36,473 nucleotides of DNA from Lingula anatina (taxonomy: Eukaryota; Brachiopoda; Lingulata; Lingulida; Lingulidae): NCBI RefSeq assembly GCF_001039355.2, contig NW_019774403.1:534444-570916 (forward strand), read 5' to 3'. The notes below the pieces were generated by a model. The model was not told where the DNA came from and searched no databases. It saw only the letters and a program-made list of their open reading frames with translations. This document shows, one piece after another, positions 17,919-28,949 of the stretch; position 1 is the stretch's first letter, and the number at the start of each line of letters is the position of its first letter. The position numbers and the translations under genes are program-made.

Positions 17919-20607
17919 GTTATGTCTGTTCAGTCTTAATTTTTTCAATCACTGCAAATACAATTTCAAAATGATTTTAAATCAACTATTATTCTCACTT
18001 AAACTATAAATCCAATCCCTTATTACTACTATTACTAGTACTTTCGGGTACTATTGTAGTGTACCCCCCCCCCCCCCAACCCTGTATCTTTCACTTTTCA
18101 AACAGTTTTTTACGGTTTTATGTACATTTTCATCTATGTCAAAGCTTAGAGTGAGCCACTGTAAACACGACAAGTAATTGACTGCAGATACATGGAAGAT
18201 TTTCACACTGTATTTCAATGGGCTGGATTAAATGACAATGTGATTAAAACTCGAAAAAGACCACAGGTGATTACAAAAGCATTTTATTTAATCAGCTTAG
18301 ATGAACAAGAAAATGTAAAAAAACTGTTTGAAAAGTGAAAAGGGGGTATACTACAAAAGTACCTACTTTCGTAGTAGTAGAAGTAGTGCATGTAGCAGTA
18401 TTTGTTTTCTGGATGCTGCAACAGTGAGCAGAACAAGAATATTTGTCAAAAAATATTTGTTAAATATTTTTTAAGAAATAAATAATAGGCTTCAGACCTC
18501 TCTTATACAATAAATATAAGTGCTACAGATATTTTCCATTCGCCTTCAAGACCAAAATACATCTCACTATTTTAGTATACTTTATTTTATAAAATAAAAT
18601 GTACCGGGGTATGACCCAACCATTGAAGAACCTTATACCAGGTTATGAATTATAACCCTCTGCAGACATCAGTGTGACAGCAAAAGTGAGCCAAATGAAC
18701 CAATTCTCTGTTATTTCATATTAAGGAATGTCTTGTGATAAGACAGACTTTGCCAGTGTCAGTAAAGAGGAGTGGGTGAAGAGGTTGACACCAGAGCAGT
18801 ATTATATAACCAGGGAGAGTGGTACTGAACCCGTAAGTGGTACATGCACACCAGTATTATAATGCCTTATGAACTGAAAACATAGTTCATAGTGGGGGAA
18901 AGAATTCATGAATTAAAATGTTGTTAAAATTTAAGCGGAAATGAAGAAATTATAACCAGCCATAGATTTAATATACTGTGCTGAGGCAGGGTTAAGACTG
19001 TGTTACATTGCCAAGTTCAATTATATTTTAATTTTATTACTGTTTTGTTTATTGTTATTGAAAGTCACTCTGTGGTACCCCCCCCTCCCCTTTCAGACAT
19101 CCTTTCCCTTCACACAACTTTAACATGTTTTCTTTCTCCTAATGGAGTTTATGAGTTCCTAATTTATTTTTTGTCAGATATATATATAGATATAAAGGAC
19201 ACAATAAAGAAGATTTTTCATTTTAACTTGTTTTTTTTTCCCTTAATTATATGGAGAGATAGTGGTTTGACTGAGATTGCATCAGGTGTTCTATCACTGC
19301 ATTGGTGCAATCATGCATTTGTAGGGATTGCCAAGTGTATACAGTAATTGAAAATTTAACTGTTATTTTTGATGATTTCTGTTACATTTCTTATGTTATT
19401 ATTTTTCCACTTTCAGCCTTTCTCTGGTATTTACAATAGCCATTTTGAGAAGGGCATTTACAAGTGCACATGTTGTGGGTCAGAATTATTCAGGTGAGAC
19501 TCACACCCACGTAAAAAAAAGAATTAATAAGTTGAAAAACATTTGGCTAAAGAAGCACCTACTAGTAGACTATAAATAATTTGGAGGATATTTGGTGAAC
19601 TTATGTACTGTAAAATTTTACCAATAACTGGTTCCTTTAATTTAGGTTTCCTTGGCGTGCTAATAAAATTAATGATAGTGAATATATGTAGAGTGTAAGG
19701 ATATGAATAAGCAGGGAAATAAGACTCCTAGCCACAAGTGATATACTGTTCAGAGGATCTCTACCTTGATATGGTGTCTTTGAACCCCCAGCAAAATCTT
19801 ATGTTTCTCTTGGCTGTTTATTTATTTATTATTTTTTTTAATTTACTGGTCAAGGATATTTTGATTCTATTAAGTAATTTAATTTTTTATAAATTATTAT
19901 TTTATTTTATTCAATTTTTAGCTCAGAAGCAAAGTTTGAGTCTCACTGTGGCTGGCCATCTTTCCATACGGCCCTTGGCGCAAACAACAGAGATGAATCC
20001 ATGACAAATGTTCTTCGCCGACCAGACGACTCTCACGGCATGCAGAGAGTGGAAGTGCTCTGTAAAAATGTGAGTTGGAGAACTACTTTGGATAGTTTTT
20101 ATTTGCGTGAAAATGTAAACGTGCAGAATTTTTGAAATGGTATGACATTTGAAACGTGTAATGATGACTGATTTAAGGGTAAAGCCAATGACGTTAATTT
20201 CAGTTTTAATATAGATGAGTTTAAGATAGATGAGTTTAACTTCTTTGTCATCACTATTTTAAAAAATAATTGCTTAAAAGTAATATTTAATTTATGTGTA
20301 AATATTCAGGTACAAGATATTGAGAATTCTATGCATTGAACTTGCATGTTTTAAGTAAAAAAAATTCCATTATTGGACCACAATGCTGTACATTGTATTT
20401 AGTTTTAAGCCATTTTTATATTAATTCACATAGAGTAAAATCGCTTCACGTGAAGGAATCAAACTATTATACAGGCTTAAGGTGCCATTCTCTTTATATT
20501 TTCAGTGTAATGCCCACCTTGGTCATGTGTTCAATGATGGGCCAAAGCCAACTGGTGAACGATTTTGTATAAACAGTGTTTCGCTGAAGTTTGAAAGTGG
20601 GGAATGA
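17710..20607 (+). CDS. MSRB2: Mitochondrial methionine-R-sulfoxide reductase B2, 5 exons
   Basis: The joined exons (151, 107, 77, 148 and 102 nt) give 194 residues. MsrB enzymes reduce the R epimer of methionine sulfoxide using thioredoxin-type electrons. The sequence shows [16 protein letters not shown], CxxC zinc pairs at C103/C106 and C159/C162, [22 protein letters not shown] and [12 protein letters not shown]182 is the catalytic cysteine; the codon is TGT, so this is not a selenoprotein. C121, just before GWPSF, is at the usual resolving position. Residues 1-50 are rich in Arg, Ser and hydrophobics without acids, as in a mitochondrial presequence. PPFSGIY and LGHVF..GP match vertebrate MSRB2 better than MSRB1 or MSRB3 as I recall them. 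Confidence 0.9.
17871..17919. repeat. (CT)n-(CA)n microsatellite after the MSRB2 exon 1 donor
   Basis: CT units run into CA units within the first 60 bases of intron 1. Confidence 0.9.
18022..18386. mobile_element. Foldback (inverted-repeat) element in MSRB2 intron 1
   Basis: The left arm (about 18022-18135) contains TTTCACTTTTCAAACAGTTT, whose complement AAACTGTTTGAAAAGTGAAA occurs in the right arm (18321-18340). Pairing continues outward through a GTAC / ACTACTA region and inward through ACATTTTC / GAAAATGT, with indels. No coding capacity, so probably a MITE. Confidence 0.6.
18726..18832 (+). CDS. MSRB2: MSRB2 exon 2
   Basis: The acceptor ATATTAAG|GA completes an Arg codon, immediately followed by ATG (18728). 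It encodes [14 protein letters not shown] and ends GTEP at the donor CCC|GTAAGT, phase 0. The internal ATG could start a shorter cytosolic form; the base triplet two codons before it is TAA in unspliced DNA. Confidence 0.87.
19417..19493 (+). CDS. MSRB2: MSRB2 exon 3: first zinc CxxC
   Basis: Opens with [13 protein letters not shown] and contains [11 protein letters not shown], giving the first CxxC plus an extra cysteine. The acceptor is CACTTTCAG and the donor TTCAG|GTGAGA, phase 2. Confidence 0.92.
19922..20069 (+). CDS. MSRB2: MSRB2 exon 4: GWPSF core
   Basis: Encodes [14 protein letters not shown], then ILRR-like [16 protein letters not shown] and LCKN. The Cys starts the second zinc pair. 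The acceptor is TTTTTAG and the donor AAAAAT|GTGAGT, phase 0. Confidence 0.92.
20506..20607 (+). CDS. MSRB2: MSRB2 exon 5: catalytic cysteine and stop
   Basis: Starts with the last zinc Cys ([20 protein letters not shown]), then catalytic Cys in [14 protein letters not shown] and TGA. An A-rich candidate poly(A) signal lies at 20917-20922. Confidence 0.93.
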   Translation, partial: CNAHLGHVFNDGPKPTGERFCINSVSLKFESGE

Positions 20608-22547
20608 TCAATGAACACACTCTTGGTCACGGCATACTTGGTTTTGGTCAGAAGGTTATGACAATACATGAATTGTCTTGGCAGCCAGGACAATTTTATT
20701 ATGTATCTGCTATTTCTCTATCAAGTCCCAAGCCCAGGACTTTAATGATAATTATTTTATTTACTATTTAAGCATTGCAACCAAAGGGTTGAAGTTATGC
20801 AGAGAAATTAATGGGGATTAATCCTATAAAACTTAATAAGTAAGAACGATAAATTAGGCAGAGGTTTCTGAATACTGTAAAAGCAAACAGAAATTAAATA
20901 ACTAAATTGAGAAAAAAATAAATAAAAAATAAATTTAAAAAAACCGCTGCAAATATGTTCTGTTTTCAACTAAGGCACTGTGTGATAATAATCAATCAGA
21001 ACGGATTTTGATTTGTATGCTTCTCATTTGTATGCTTACCACCTGAACCATTTCTGTTCACAGGCAGCACGGTAAATTGCGTTCAAATACAAACACATCA
21101 CAGCGCCCTCTCTCCCAACATAGAGCTTGAAAACGTGATATCGAATAGGACTTTTTTTGTATGTTTGTTTTAAAAATCGATGCAATTCTAATGTTTTAAA
21201 TATTACACGAGTCATGACAAAACTTGATTTATTTTGACAAAAAAAAATCGCCACTTTCATTTGTTTTTCAAATATATATTTTAACAAGTCTTACTATGAT
21301 TTACGTTTCATTTGCTGGTTGACACATCATTTGCATTACAGAACTTAGAGAGGTAATAACTGATAGTTTTATGGAAAAACAGACTTTCCTGGTCTAAAGT
21401 ACAACTTCCCCATACTTACCAATGGTGAAGGAAGCCATTCCTACATTCAAAGTCAGTCCATGTTTTTTCTAAAGAAATTGTTTTAAGGGATTAGTATGGA
21501 GGTGTAGTCATTGTATGAGGGCTCTCGTCGTCAGATGACAAGCACAAATTCCAGAATAATTGCAATAACCGCTGTTTTGGTGGTAAAATGGAATTTATTA
21601 CATTTTTATGAGTTGTTTACAATGTATTTATCGTGAAATGTGAATCTCATATGAAGAGTCGTTATATCTTTTAATGGTTGTATTGTTGGGTTGGATTTGA
21701 GTATTTTGAATTATGAAAATAACACCAAAATCGCATATCGTGTTCGTTATAGTATACATGTATATAACAAAAAAAGATTAACGAAATGAAAAAAAAAACA
21801 TTATTTTGATATAAATGTACAACAAAAAAGAAAAAAATCGATCTCTTATTGAAATTGCCCTGGTCTATTCTACAAAATAAAGACGCGAAAGATTTTTTTA
21901 TTAGAAATGTCAGCTTCGTCAGCTATTAAATAGCATAGCAGTTGATCCCCTGTACACAAACGCACCTGACCTTGTTATTCCACTTCACTGACACGGAAAC
22001 CACCAAAGCAAAACCTTTCGGTGGCTTAGTGGTACACAATAGACTTGCGTAACACTGCGAGTTTATTTTGGTTACGACTTGGCGCAGGGGTAAAACTTAC
22101 ATAAATCTGCCTCCGTGATATATATTTGGTTATGGGAAAGCGGGGGTAAATAAGGTGGGGGTAGGGCTGGGAGCATGGACTTATAAGACGTCACCTTCAA
22201 ACCCAGGGTTTTACCCTAGGAGGGGGTTTAATACAAGGGTGTCCAGGTGGGGTGGGGGATGGGTTGAGCCACCGCTTTGCGGGACACACTACATGTGAAT
22301 GTAAAAATTTTAAAAAAAGTAAAATAAAACGCGCACATTGCTCTTTAATAGGACCCGAAGTGGCATATTAAATTTATGAACATTATCCCGTTAGGTATCT
22401 CACAGCAGTTTACAGATCTGTGGGACTATGTGTTTTGTTTACATCATGACTCACTGGTAAACATGAATGGCCTTGGTCCAACAAACATTACGTCAGCTTT
22501 AAAATAACCCCCAAAAATCCCAGTGTTTACTTTGACTAGTCACGTAA
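20608..22547. other. Intergenic region, nothing convincing
   Basis: AT-rich with short chance frames. A GC-richer patch with G runs lies at about 22130-22270. I searched it for an N-terminal block like that of the small-protein family downstream and did not see one. Confidence 0.45.
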
Positions 22548-22595
22548 AATCCCTTCTATGTTAACAAGAGGGAATTTTTGAGAGTTATTTTAGCC

Positions 22596-22838
22596 ATGTT
22601 TTCGCCAGTCATTGAAGTTGTGAGCAATTTACTTGAAAAATTTNATTCTACAGTGTATGGTCCAGATAATGACAACTCAGTTAAACTGTCAGGTTCGGAA
22701 AATTCGGAAGATCCGTTACTGCCTAAAACTAAAAAGAGCCTTTTCAAACGTGTCCGGTTGAGCGGCGTTTTTCGCGGTTTGGGTGGTGCAGCAGCAGTAG
22801 CAGTGGTGGGAATATTTCTTTTGGTGTTGTTACTGTAG
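22596..22838 (+). CDS. Small C-terminally anchored protein, paralog 1 (short form)
   Basis: Eighty codons from the first ATG. The C-terminal half matches the two paralogs downstream: an acidic/Ser motif ENSEDPLL, a basic cluster KTKKSLFKRVR and a hydrophobic tail of about 20 residues reaching the last codon (VVGIFLLVLLL). This is the layout of a tail-anchored membrane protein with the body in the cytosol. The N-terminal DRGxNP block of the other two is absent. ATTTTAG directly before the ATG could be a splice acceptor, so an upstream exon is possible, or the copy is truncated. One base (22644) is N, so one residue is unknown. A poly(A) signal candidate lies at 23221. Function unknown. Confidence 0.55.
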   Translation: MFSPVIEVVSNLLEKFXSTVYGPDNDNSVKLSGSENSEDPLLPKTKKSLFKRVRLSGVFRGLGGAAAVAVVGIFLLVLLL

Positions 22839-24470
22839 CCGAGCTTGATTGTTTGGATAGGCGAGTCAGAAAGATAGGGAGCGGTCACGAGCCACCCTGC
22901 CCCTTTATCACTTCAAAATTACGGATTCAACATCCCATCTTCCTCGCCTAGTAGGAGAGAAACCAAAGTTTGGGTCAACACAAATGTATATTGCATAAAT
23001 GCTTCTTCTGCGTCTGTTGTTTGAGGGAAAGGGAGACAGCATCTTCTTTCTACCTGTTTGAAATGTGGTTTTGTTAAAACTCATTTGTGATAATATACCA
23101 ATAGTTTTCAATATCAGAAACATTTGTATTATTGGCTCGTTGGAAGTCGTCAGTATTGTATACTGAGGTGGCTTTTTGTTAACGTTTAAAATGATCGAAG
23201 TGTGAAAAAAGCGAATTATAAATAAATATTACTAATTAAAGCTTTTGCAGCTATAACCGTTTATTTAATGAGAGCATTTCATGATTTTTTCAAATGGTGC
23301 TTTTTGATAAACAATGTCGATTTGCCGCTTTACTTTTGATGATTATTTTTTAAAATATTTTTGAAAATTTTAGCAATAAAACCATGTAATGTTTCATCAT
23401 ATCAGCTTTGGGCTATTTTTTGTAACTGCTATAAATTGTAATTTAGTTTCAAACTTTAGGTAACAATTAAGTGAAAGTAAACATAACCCATCAGTTTAAC
23501 TCATGTCATGTTAATGAAGTAATAAATTAAATGGGTAGTTATTGTTTTGTTTATTTATACATAGAGTAATAGGACTTTTTGTTGTACATGAAGTAACGCA
23601 CACATCTTTTGCGTCCTAGGTCAAGCTTATCCTTGTTCCAATAAAAACATTAAAACGAATGAAAAGTAGATTAAAATGTTCAACAAAACCTCCCCAAAAT
23701 AAACGATTTGATTGAAAGCCTTTGTAATAAAAAGTTTTTGTCTCATCAGGGAATCTTTGAATTCTTTCCCTTGTACATTTAATTTCCGAAATTTATACCT
23801 GCACCAGCGAACAATATGCAGGTATTTCGATAATTCATTTTAACGGGCAGATTGATGTCATATAATATGATTTTCAGTAAACAAAAACAATGTCATTTAT
23901 CACAGAAATTCATTTCCTTTATTGAAATAATGTGCATAAATGTTTAACAACATATTGGACATTCCTTTGATTTCTACATCTCGAAGTGTGAAACAAGAAC
24001 GGACACGTTCATCTTACGGAGTTTCCTTAAGATAGAATGCATGATGGCATTAATTTTCATCTCGATTATGAATAATAATAGTAATAAAACTGGATACAAC
24101 AGTGTGTTTACCGTTATATAAATTATATCATTCAAACAATCCATTGAAAATTACTTCGATAGACATAAAAAGCTGTCAAATAGACCAGTAAAAAACATCC
24201 GTATAACCCTGACCTAAGACGACATTATGCCTACCCTAGTGATAAACTTATGGCTAGTGGCAATACACATAGGTTTGCAGGTGAAGCAACATCCCATTGT
24301 ATGCAAGGTTATTTTTTACAAGATAATGATAATAGTAAATCTGACGGCTTGGCGGTTAAAAGTGTCACTAGCTGAACTAGCCATTGAACATCCGTCATGC
24401 AAGACGCCCGTAGTGTAGATATAATAAACGGATGTTTCTGACGACCAGTTTGAGCTACTTTAATGTTGTC
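22839..24470. other. Intergenic region between paralogs 1 and 2
   Basis: AT-rich. Holds the candidate poly(A) signal of paralog 1 (23221-23226) and no recognisable gene. Confidence 0.45.
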
Positions 24471-24476
24471 TTTATT
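24471..24476 (-). other. Poly(A) signal candidate of paralog 2
   Basis: TTTATT on the plus strand is AATAAA on the minus strand, about 165 bases after the paralog 2 stop. Confidence 0.45.
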
Positions 24477-24640
24477 GATAGTTACGGACAAAGGCTTTCC
24501 ATCCCTCTTTCCTCTTTTTTCTGTCATTTATCCCCTTTCTTTTGCAAGTTCCGCTCCAATTCCAGAACGATGTCCGCTTATCACCTTATCACCTCAAAAA
24601 TCAGCTGTCATTATAAAAAGGAGAATGAAATGCCTCTGTC

Positions 24641-25153
24641 TCAAATCAACAAAAAGGCCAAGAGGAGTGCTCCGACAAACGCGAGCGCCACAATACCCCC
24701 GAGAGAAGAACAGATGATGTTAAAACGTGGTCTCTTAAAAAATCGCCTTTTCTTTTTAAGGGGAACACGATCGGTTGTGTCATCAGCAACCAAAGGCGTT
24801 GTCGAGTTCTCCGAGTCGGTCCTGCCCCGTTTGTTTTCTGTGTAATCATTTTGCGAGCGGTCACCTACGCAGCGTGCGCATGCGGTGACGTCAGGAGCTT
24901 CAAACACATCACTACCGTTCTCTTCACTGGCGAGAGCAGATACGGTGAGATGGGTCTTCGTAGCCGCACTCTTAGCGACGCTTCGAGCAACCAGGCCACC
25001 GACGATTATGCCGAAGGGATTAGGTCCTCGGTCCCCATAGCGCCTGATGAGGCTTGGGTCGTCCACTTCCCCCCAGTTTCCGCGTTTTGCCGCCCTCAAC
25101 TCTGCGTCCTTTGCCATGCGCTCGGACCAACCACCATCACCAGCACGACTCAT
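24641..25153 (-). CDS. Small C-terminally anchored protein, paralog 2
   Basis: An intronless frame of 170 codons, GC-richer than its surroundings. Visible parts: a charged N-terminal block with W-S-E-R, AKRG, DDPSLIRRYGDRGPNP and a Gly-rich GIIVGG (to about residue 53); a variable middle with two cysteines (CARC); SENSTTPLVADD (114-125); a basic cluster LKKKRRFFKRPR; and a hydrophobic stretch of about 25 residues to the C-terminus (ending ALLLAFLLI). No signal peptide. Likely tail-anchored with the N-terminus in the cytosol. The same motif order occurs in paralog 3, with a variable middle between conserved ends, which argues for real selection. I recognise no known family. Confidence 0.72.
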   Translation of the reverse strand: MSRAGDGGWSERMAKDAELRAAKRGNWGEVDDPSLIRRYGDRGPNPFGIIVGGLVARSVAKSAATKTHLTVSALASEENGSDVFEAPDVTACARCVGDRSQNDYTENKRGRTDSENSTTPLVADDTTDRVPLKKKRRFFKRPRFNIICSSLGGIVALAFVGALLLAFLLI

Positions 25154-25240
25154 GGTGGACGGGGAGACAGCCTAATTATTGTCTGAAGTGACAGAAGAGT
25201 TCATATCAGTAGGCCTATAAATCAGATTAAAATACACTAC

Positions 25241-25247
25241 TTTATAA
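25241..25247 (-). promoter_or_regulatory. Candidate TATA box of paralog 2
   Basis: TATAAAG on the minus strand, about 90 bases before the ATG. Consensus match only. Confidence 0.3.
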
Positions 25248-25514
25248 TGAACCTTAAGTAGCTTTTTTATATCCTTTGAGAAGGCGGAAAGACGTCGGTA
25301 CTACTTACAACTCGTTACTGTCACACTTGTCTCAGATACGCCTTTTTCGATTTTTAGTACAATTAAAGGGTAACTGTTATTGCTTATTCATTATATGCTT
25401 AATTATGTATTGTCTTATGCTCATAGACTTCTTTCAATGATTATAATTATTTCACGAGGAACTACAAGAGGAAAAGTCAAATCTTGACGTCGTATAGGTT
25501 GAATATTATAAGAA

Positions 25515-25550
25515 TATTATTATTATTATTATTATTATATTATTATTATT
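25515..25550. repeat. (ATT)n microsatellite
   Basis: About twelve ATT units with one interruption, ending about 60 bases before an assembly gap. Confidence 0.9.
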
Positions 25551-25609
25551 GTATAGATATAGACTACACTACTATTTGTACTATTATCCTCATATAAGAG
25601 TAGATTTAA

Positions 25610-25626
25610 NNNNNNNNNNNNNNNNN
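25610..25626. other. Assembly gap of 17 N
   Basis: Seventeen unknown bases. Single Ns also occur at 22644 and 32144. Confidence 0.99.
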
Positions 25627-26069
25627 CCCCGTTTAAGCTGCAAGTATACGCAAACCCACGTGCACCCAATGTAAAAACGTAAACAGCGAACAGATACATG
25701 TTCATTGTAACAGCGGCGTCATACTGTTTAGTTACAAATGGTGCATTCAGTTCTAGTCCTCCTGACCAAGCTCTGCCAGAGTTGGTCAAGAGTAGGCCTA
25801 TACGTAGTTCGGAGCAGACAAAAAAAAACGCTTTGAACGCCTTAAGCTGCATAACGTGTTCTTTTTCCAATATTTTTTTTACCTAATTTTTTAAAACCTA
25901 AAACACGTTTTTCTCCAGACCTTCACAAGACTGCCTTACCTCCCAACTGACAAAATGGTGCTCACGATCTCTTTGCCGCCGGGGAAAAGGGGGGGGGGGC
26001 ATGGCAACCGTGGGACATAACCTTCCATGCTATGAACACAGCCTACCTGCACAAAATGGGCTCTAGTGC

Positions 26070-26103
<34 letters not shown>

Positions 26104-26924
26104 ATCTTTTAACAGTGTGGTCTCAAATGTTTTAAAGGTGCTGAGATGAAATTAGTAAACTTCACTAACCTTGGATTAAGTCTTGTTGTCACACCTTGCC
26201 GCTGCGCTAAGAGTTGAATGTGTTCACTAGTGTGTCTACGACCTTAAAGAAAATATTTGTCTAGTCAAGGTATTATATTCAGCCTTGGCTTTACCCGTAT
26301 AATTTTCCCAGCCTAATTTTAGAAATGGAATATGTTTATTGGTTTCGAAACTAAGCTTTTCCCAAATTATAATTTGCGGATGGGAATTTACCGTTTCCTA
26401 TTTTCCTCATTGTCGTTTTTTTTATTGTGAATCATGATTATAGCTTTTGCGATAGCCTTGTAAAAAAAGATAATAGGACGCAGCTAGGTTATTTTGTATT
26501 TCGCGAAGGCAACATATTTTAATACTTAACACGTTTCACTGCTTTCGAATAAAGCTGTTTAAGTCATTTTAGATAACTGGAATTTATGTATCTTAAAATG
26601 AGTAGCCTAATCATTACTATGGATCCTAGATCATTATTGGTTATTGTTTACTGATTAACACGCCTCCTTTTGTTTCCAACTTACAATCACCAGCTTTTCT
26701 GTATTCTACTCGACGTCAGGTTTACTTGCGACAGTGAAATTAAGGGTACAAAACAAAATGCACAAGGGGTAATAAAATGTTTATTTTTAAATTATATTGG
26801 TGTGGGATACGAAGATTTTTGTTGTTGTTGTTCTCGGTGATATTCAAATCACCGTTCTATATTTATTTGAACGATAAATTGCTTAACATTTATTGACGCC
26901 CCCTTAACAACGTAACACTTAAAA
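25627..26924. other. Intergenic region with simple repeats and an element relic
   Basis: Contains a G run (about 25988-25998) and a CT microsatellite (about 26071-26101), but no gene. A segment at 26658-26710 resembles the interior of the foldback element at 30818-31049. Confidence 0.45.
26658..26710 (-). mobile_element. Relic related to the 30.8 kb foldback element
   Basis: CGCCT, TTGTTTCCA and AATCACCAGCTTTT occur here in the same order as on the complementary strand of the interior of 30818-31049, with internal deletions. The terminal arms of that element are not seen here. Confidence 0.45.
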
Positions 26925-27510
26925 AGCGGATCAAACAATGTTCAGATTGCTAGAGCGATCTATTTGAGGCACGAGTTCCTTATACAATAACGATGTTTTT
27001 AAGAAATTTAATTTTGAATTTCACAAATTATGATGTTAGTACCCACTGAAAAAACTGTTCACAGCTGATTAAACCTGGATAAAAATAATCATTCTTGGAA
27101 TATACATCTAGGCACCGACTGGGAAGTGATATTTGAGTAAAGACTAGGTGGAGGATTATATTTATCTAACTGAATTTCGGACGGCTGTTATGATGTAACG
27201 ATGCTTGGAAGGTGAAAAATGAAATATTTCAATCTTATACTTACTTCGTATGGTCTTTATTGACTATAAAACATAAAAATTACGACGCAGTTGATAACTT
27301 TCTGTTTGAAGTATGGTGACGTACCTTGATAACCCGTTCACGTGATTGTATGCTGACTTAACGAATGTGTGCAAAAACCTCCATTAGAAATCTAATATTT
27401 TCATGGCTGGTCGCCAGATCAGTTGTCAACAAAAGTCATTGGTGATACCCTTTGTAGTGCTTATATAAAACCCGATTTATTTTTTTTCTTATATTTTGAA
27501 TTGTTGTTAT
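26925..27510 (+). repeat. Non-coding tandem duplication, copy 1
   Basis: Matches 27721-28262 over almost its whole length, from AGCGGA-CAAACAA to the TTATATTTT region. Long identical runs include ATATACATCTAGGCACCGAC and GTTAGTACCCACTGAAAAA. A TATATAAAA string occurs near its right end (27461-27470) but is not kept in copy 2. Confidence 0.85.
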
Positions 27511-27720
27511 TAGTGCATGTTACACGTGTATGAGAAAAGGGAACTTAGATGAGAATGAGAGAATCGTCTTAGCGAGCAGTCCACAAGACACGGACTCAAC
27601 ATAATGCGGTATGGAATTCATTTTGCGCACCCCCCCCCCCCCGTACCTCCTTTCTCTCCCTCACCCCACCCCTTCCCCCGGGAGTCAAATTAGACCGACA
27701 GAAATCTGCTAGCATTATAC

Positions 27721-28262
27721 AGCGGACCAAACAAAGATGCCTGTTCCTAAAACATGCTTTTAAAGAATTTTATTTTGAAGTTCACAAATTATGGTGTTAG
27801 TACCCACTGAAAAATAATGTTCACATCTTATTAAACCTGGATAAAAATAACTATTCTTGGAATATACATCTAGGCACCGACTGGGAAGTGATATTGAATA
27901 AAGACTAGGTAGAAAATTATTTGCTTAAACGCATTTTGGACGGCTGTAATGATGTTATGATGCTAGGAAGTGGAAAAATGCAATATTTCAATCTTAATAT
28001 TACTTCGTATGGTCTTAATTGCTTATAAGACATATATATAACGACACAATCGATTACTTTCAGTTTGTAGCATGGTGACGTGCCTTGATAACCCTTCACG
28101 TAATTTTAAGCTTACTTTATGAGTGTGTGCCAAAACTGCCATTAGGAGTTTAACCTTTCCTTGGCACGTCGCCAGATCAGCTGTCAACAAAAGTGATTGG
28201 TTATTCCTTTTGTAGTACCTGTACATAACACCGATTGATTTTTTATATTTTAATTTATCATT
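27721..28262 (+). repeat. Non-coding tandem duplication, copy 2
   Basis: Direct-repeat partner of 26925-27510. The offset between copies changes from about 796 to about 769 bases because of an early indel. About 200 bases of unrelated sequence, with a poly-C run near 27631, separate the copies. No open frame is conserved between them. Confidence 0.85.
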
Positions 28263-28949
28263 GAGTGTCTGATTGGTGACCACCATATATTACTTCACTA
28301 ATAGCAATTGCTTTGCTAGACAGGGGAACAGTGTTCGTCCAGTACAGCGGCCCCAGTTTACGTAAGTTTTTACAGTAAACATGTAATTTATTCTCTCTGA
28401 AAGCATTCAGAACAAGATGATCCGATGACTAACAGATCCGCAGACTTAAAATGGCCGACCTCACTTAAAAGGAAGCCCCCTAATTCTTTGATGCTCATCA
28501 CACGTGCCATTAGACGAATTGAATCTCGGCTCCGAAGTTTAATTTCTAGGCCCCTGCAGGGACTGCGCGTGTGCAGGCGAGGTAAACATCAAGGGGTTAG
28601 TTGGTACATGTATTACTAGTCCAAGGATCATCTTCTTCTGAACTCTCTCTCCCTCTTTCTCTCTCTCTCTCTCGCACATAAGAACACACAAAAACGTGCG
28701 GCGGATGTTCGCAAAAATTACTGAAGAATACGAAAATCTAAGATTTTGTTTTCGTTTAAGAGACAAATTGGTGAGCGCCAACTGATATTATCAGATATCT
28801 TGGTCGTGGTTTAATCTTTAAGGGAAATGACATTTATTATATATTTCATATTTCCAGATTAAGTCCTAGAAACGAATTCATTCCCAAAGCTGAGGATTTG
28901 CTGAAAGTTTGATATATATGTAAATCCAGTATTCCAATACCAGCGCTCC
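28263..28949. other. Upstream region of paralog 3
   Basis: Contains a CT microsatellite (about 28640-28672) and donor-like strings (TTTAC|GTAAGT near 28361) that could mark a 5' untranslated exon. No coding exon was recognised. Confidence 0.35.

Noticed and set aside
24432-24845. 137-codon plus-strand frame
   Set aside because: Antisense of the paralog 2 coding region; its composition is explained by the real gene on the minus strand.
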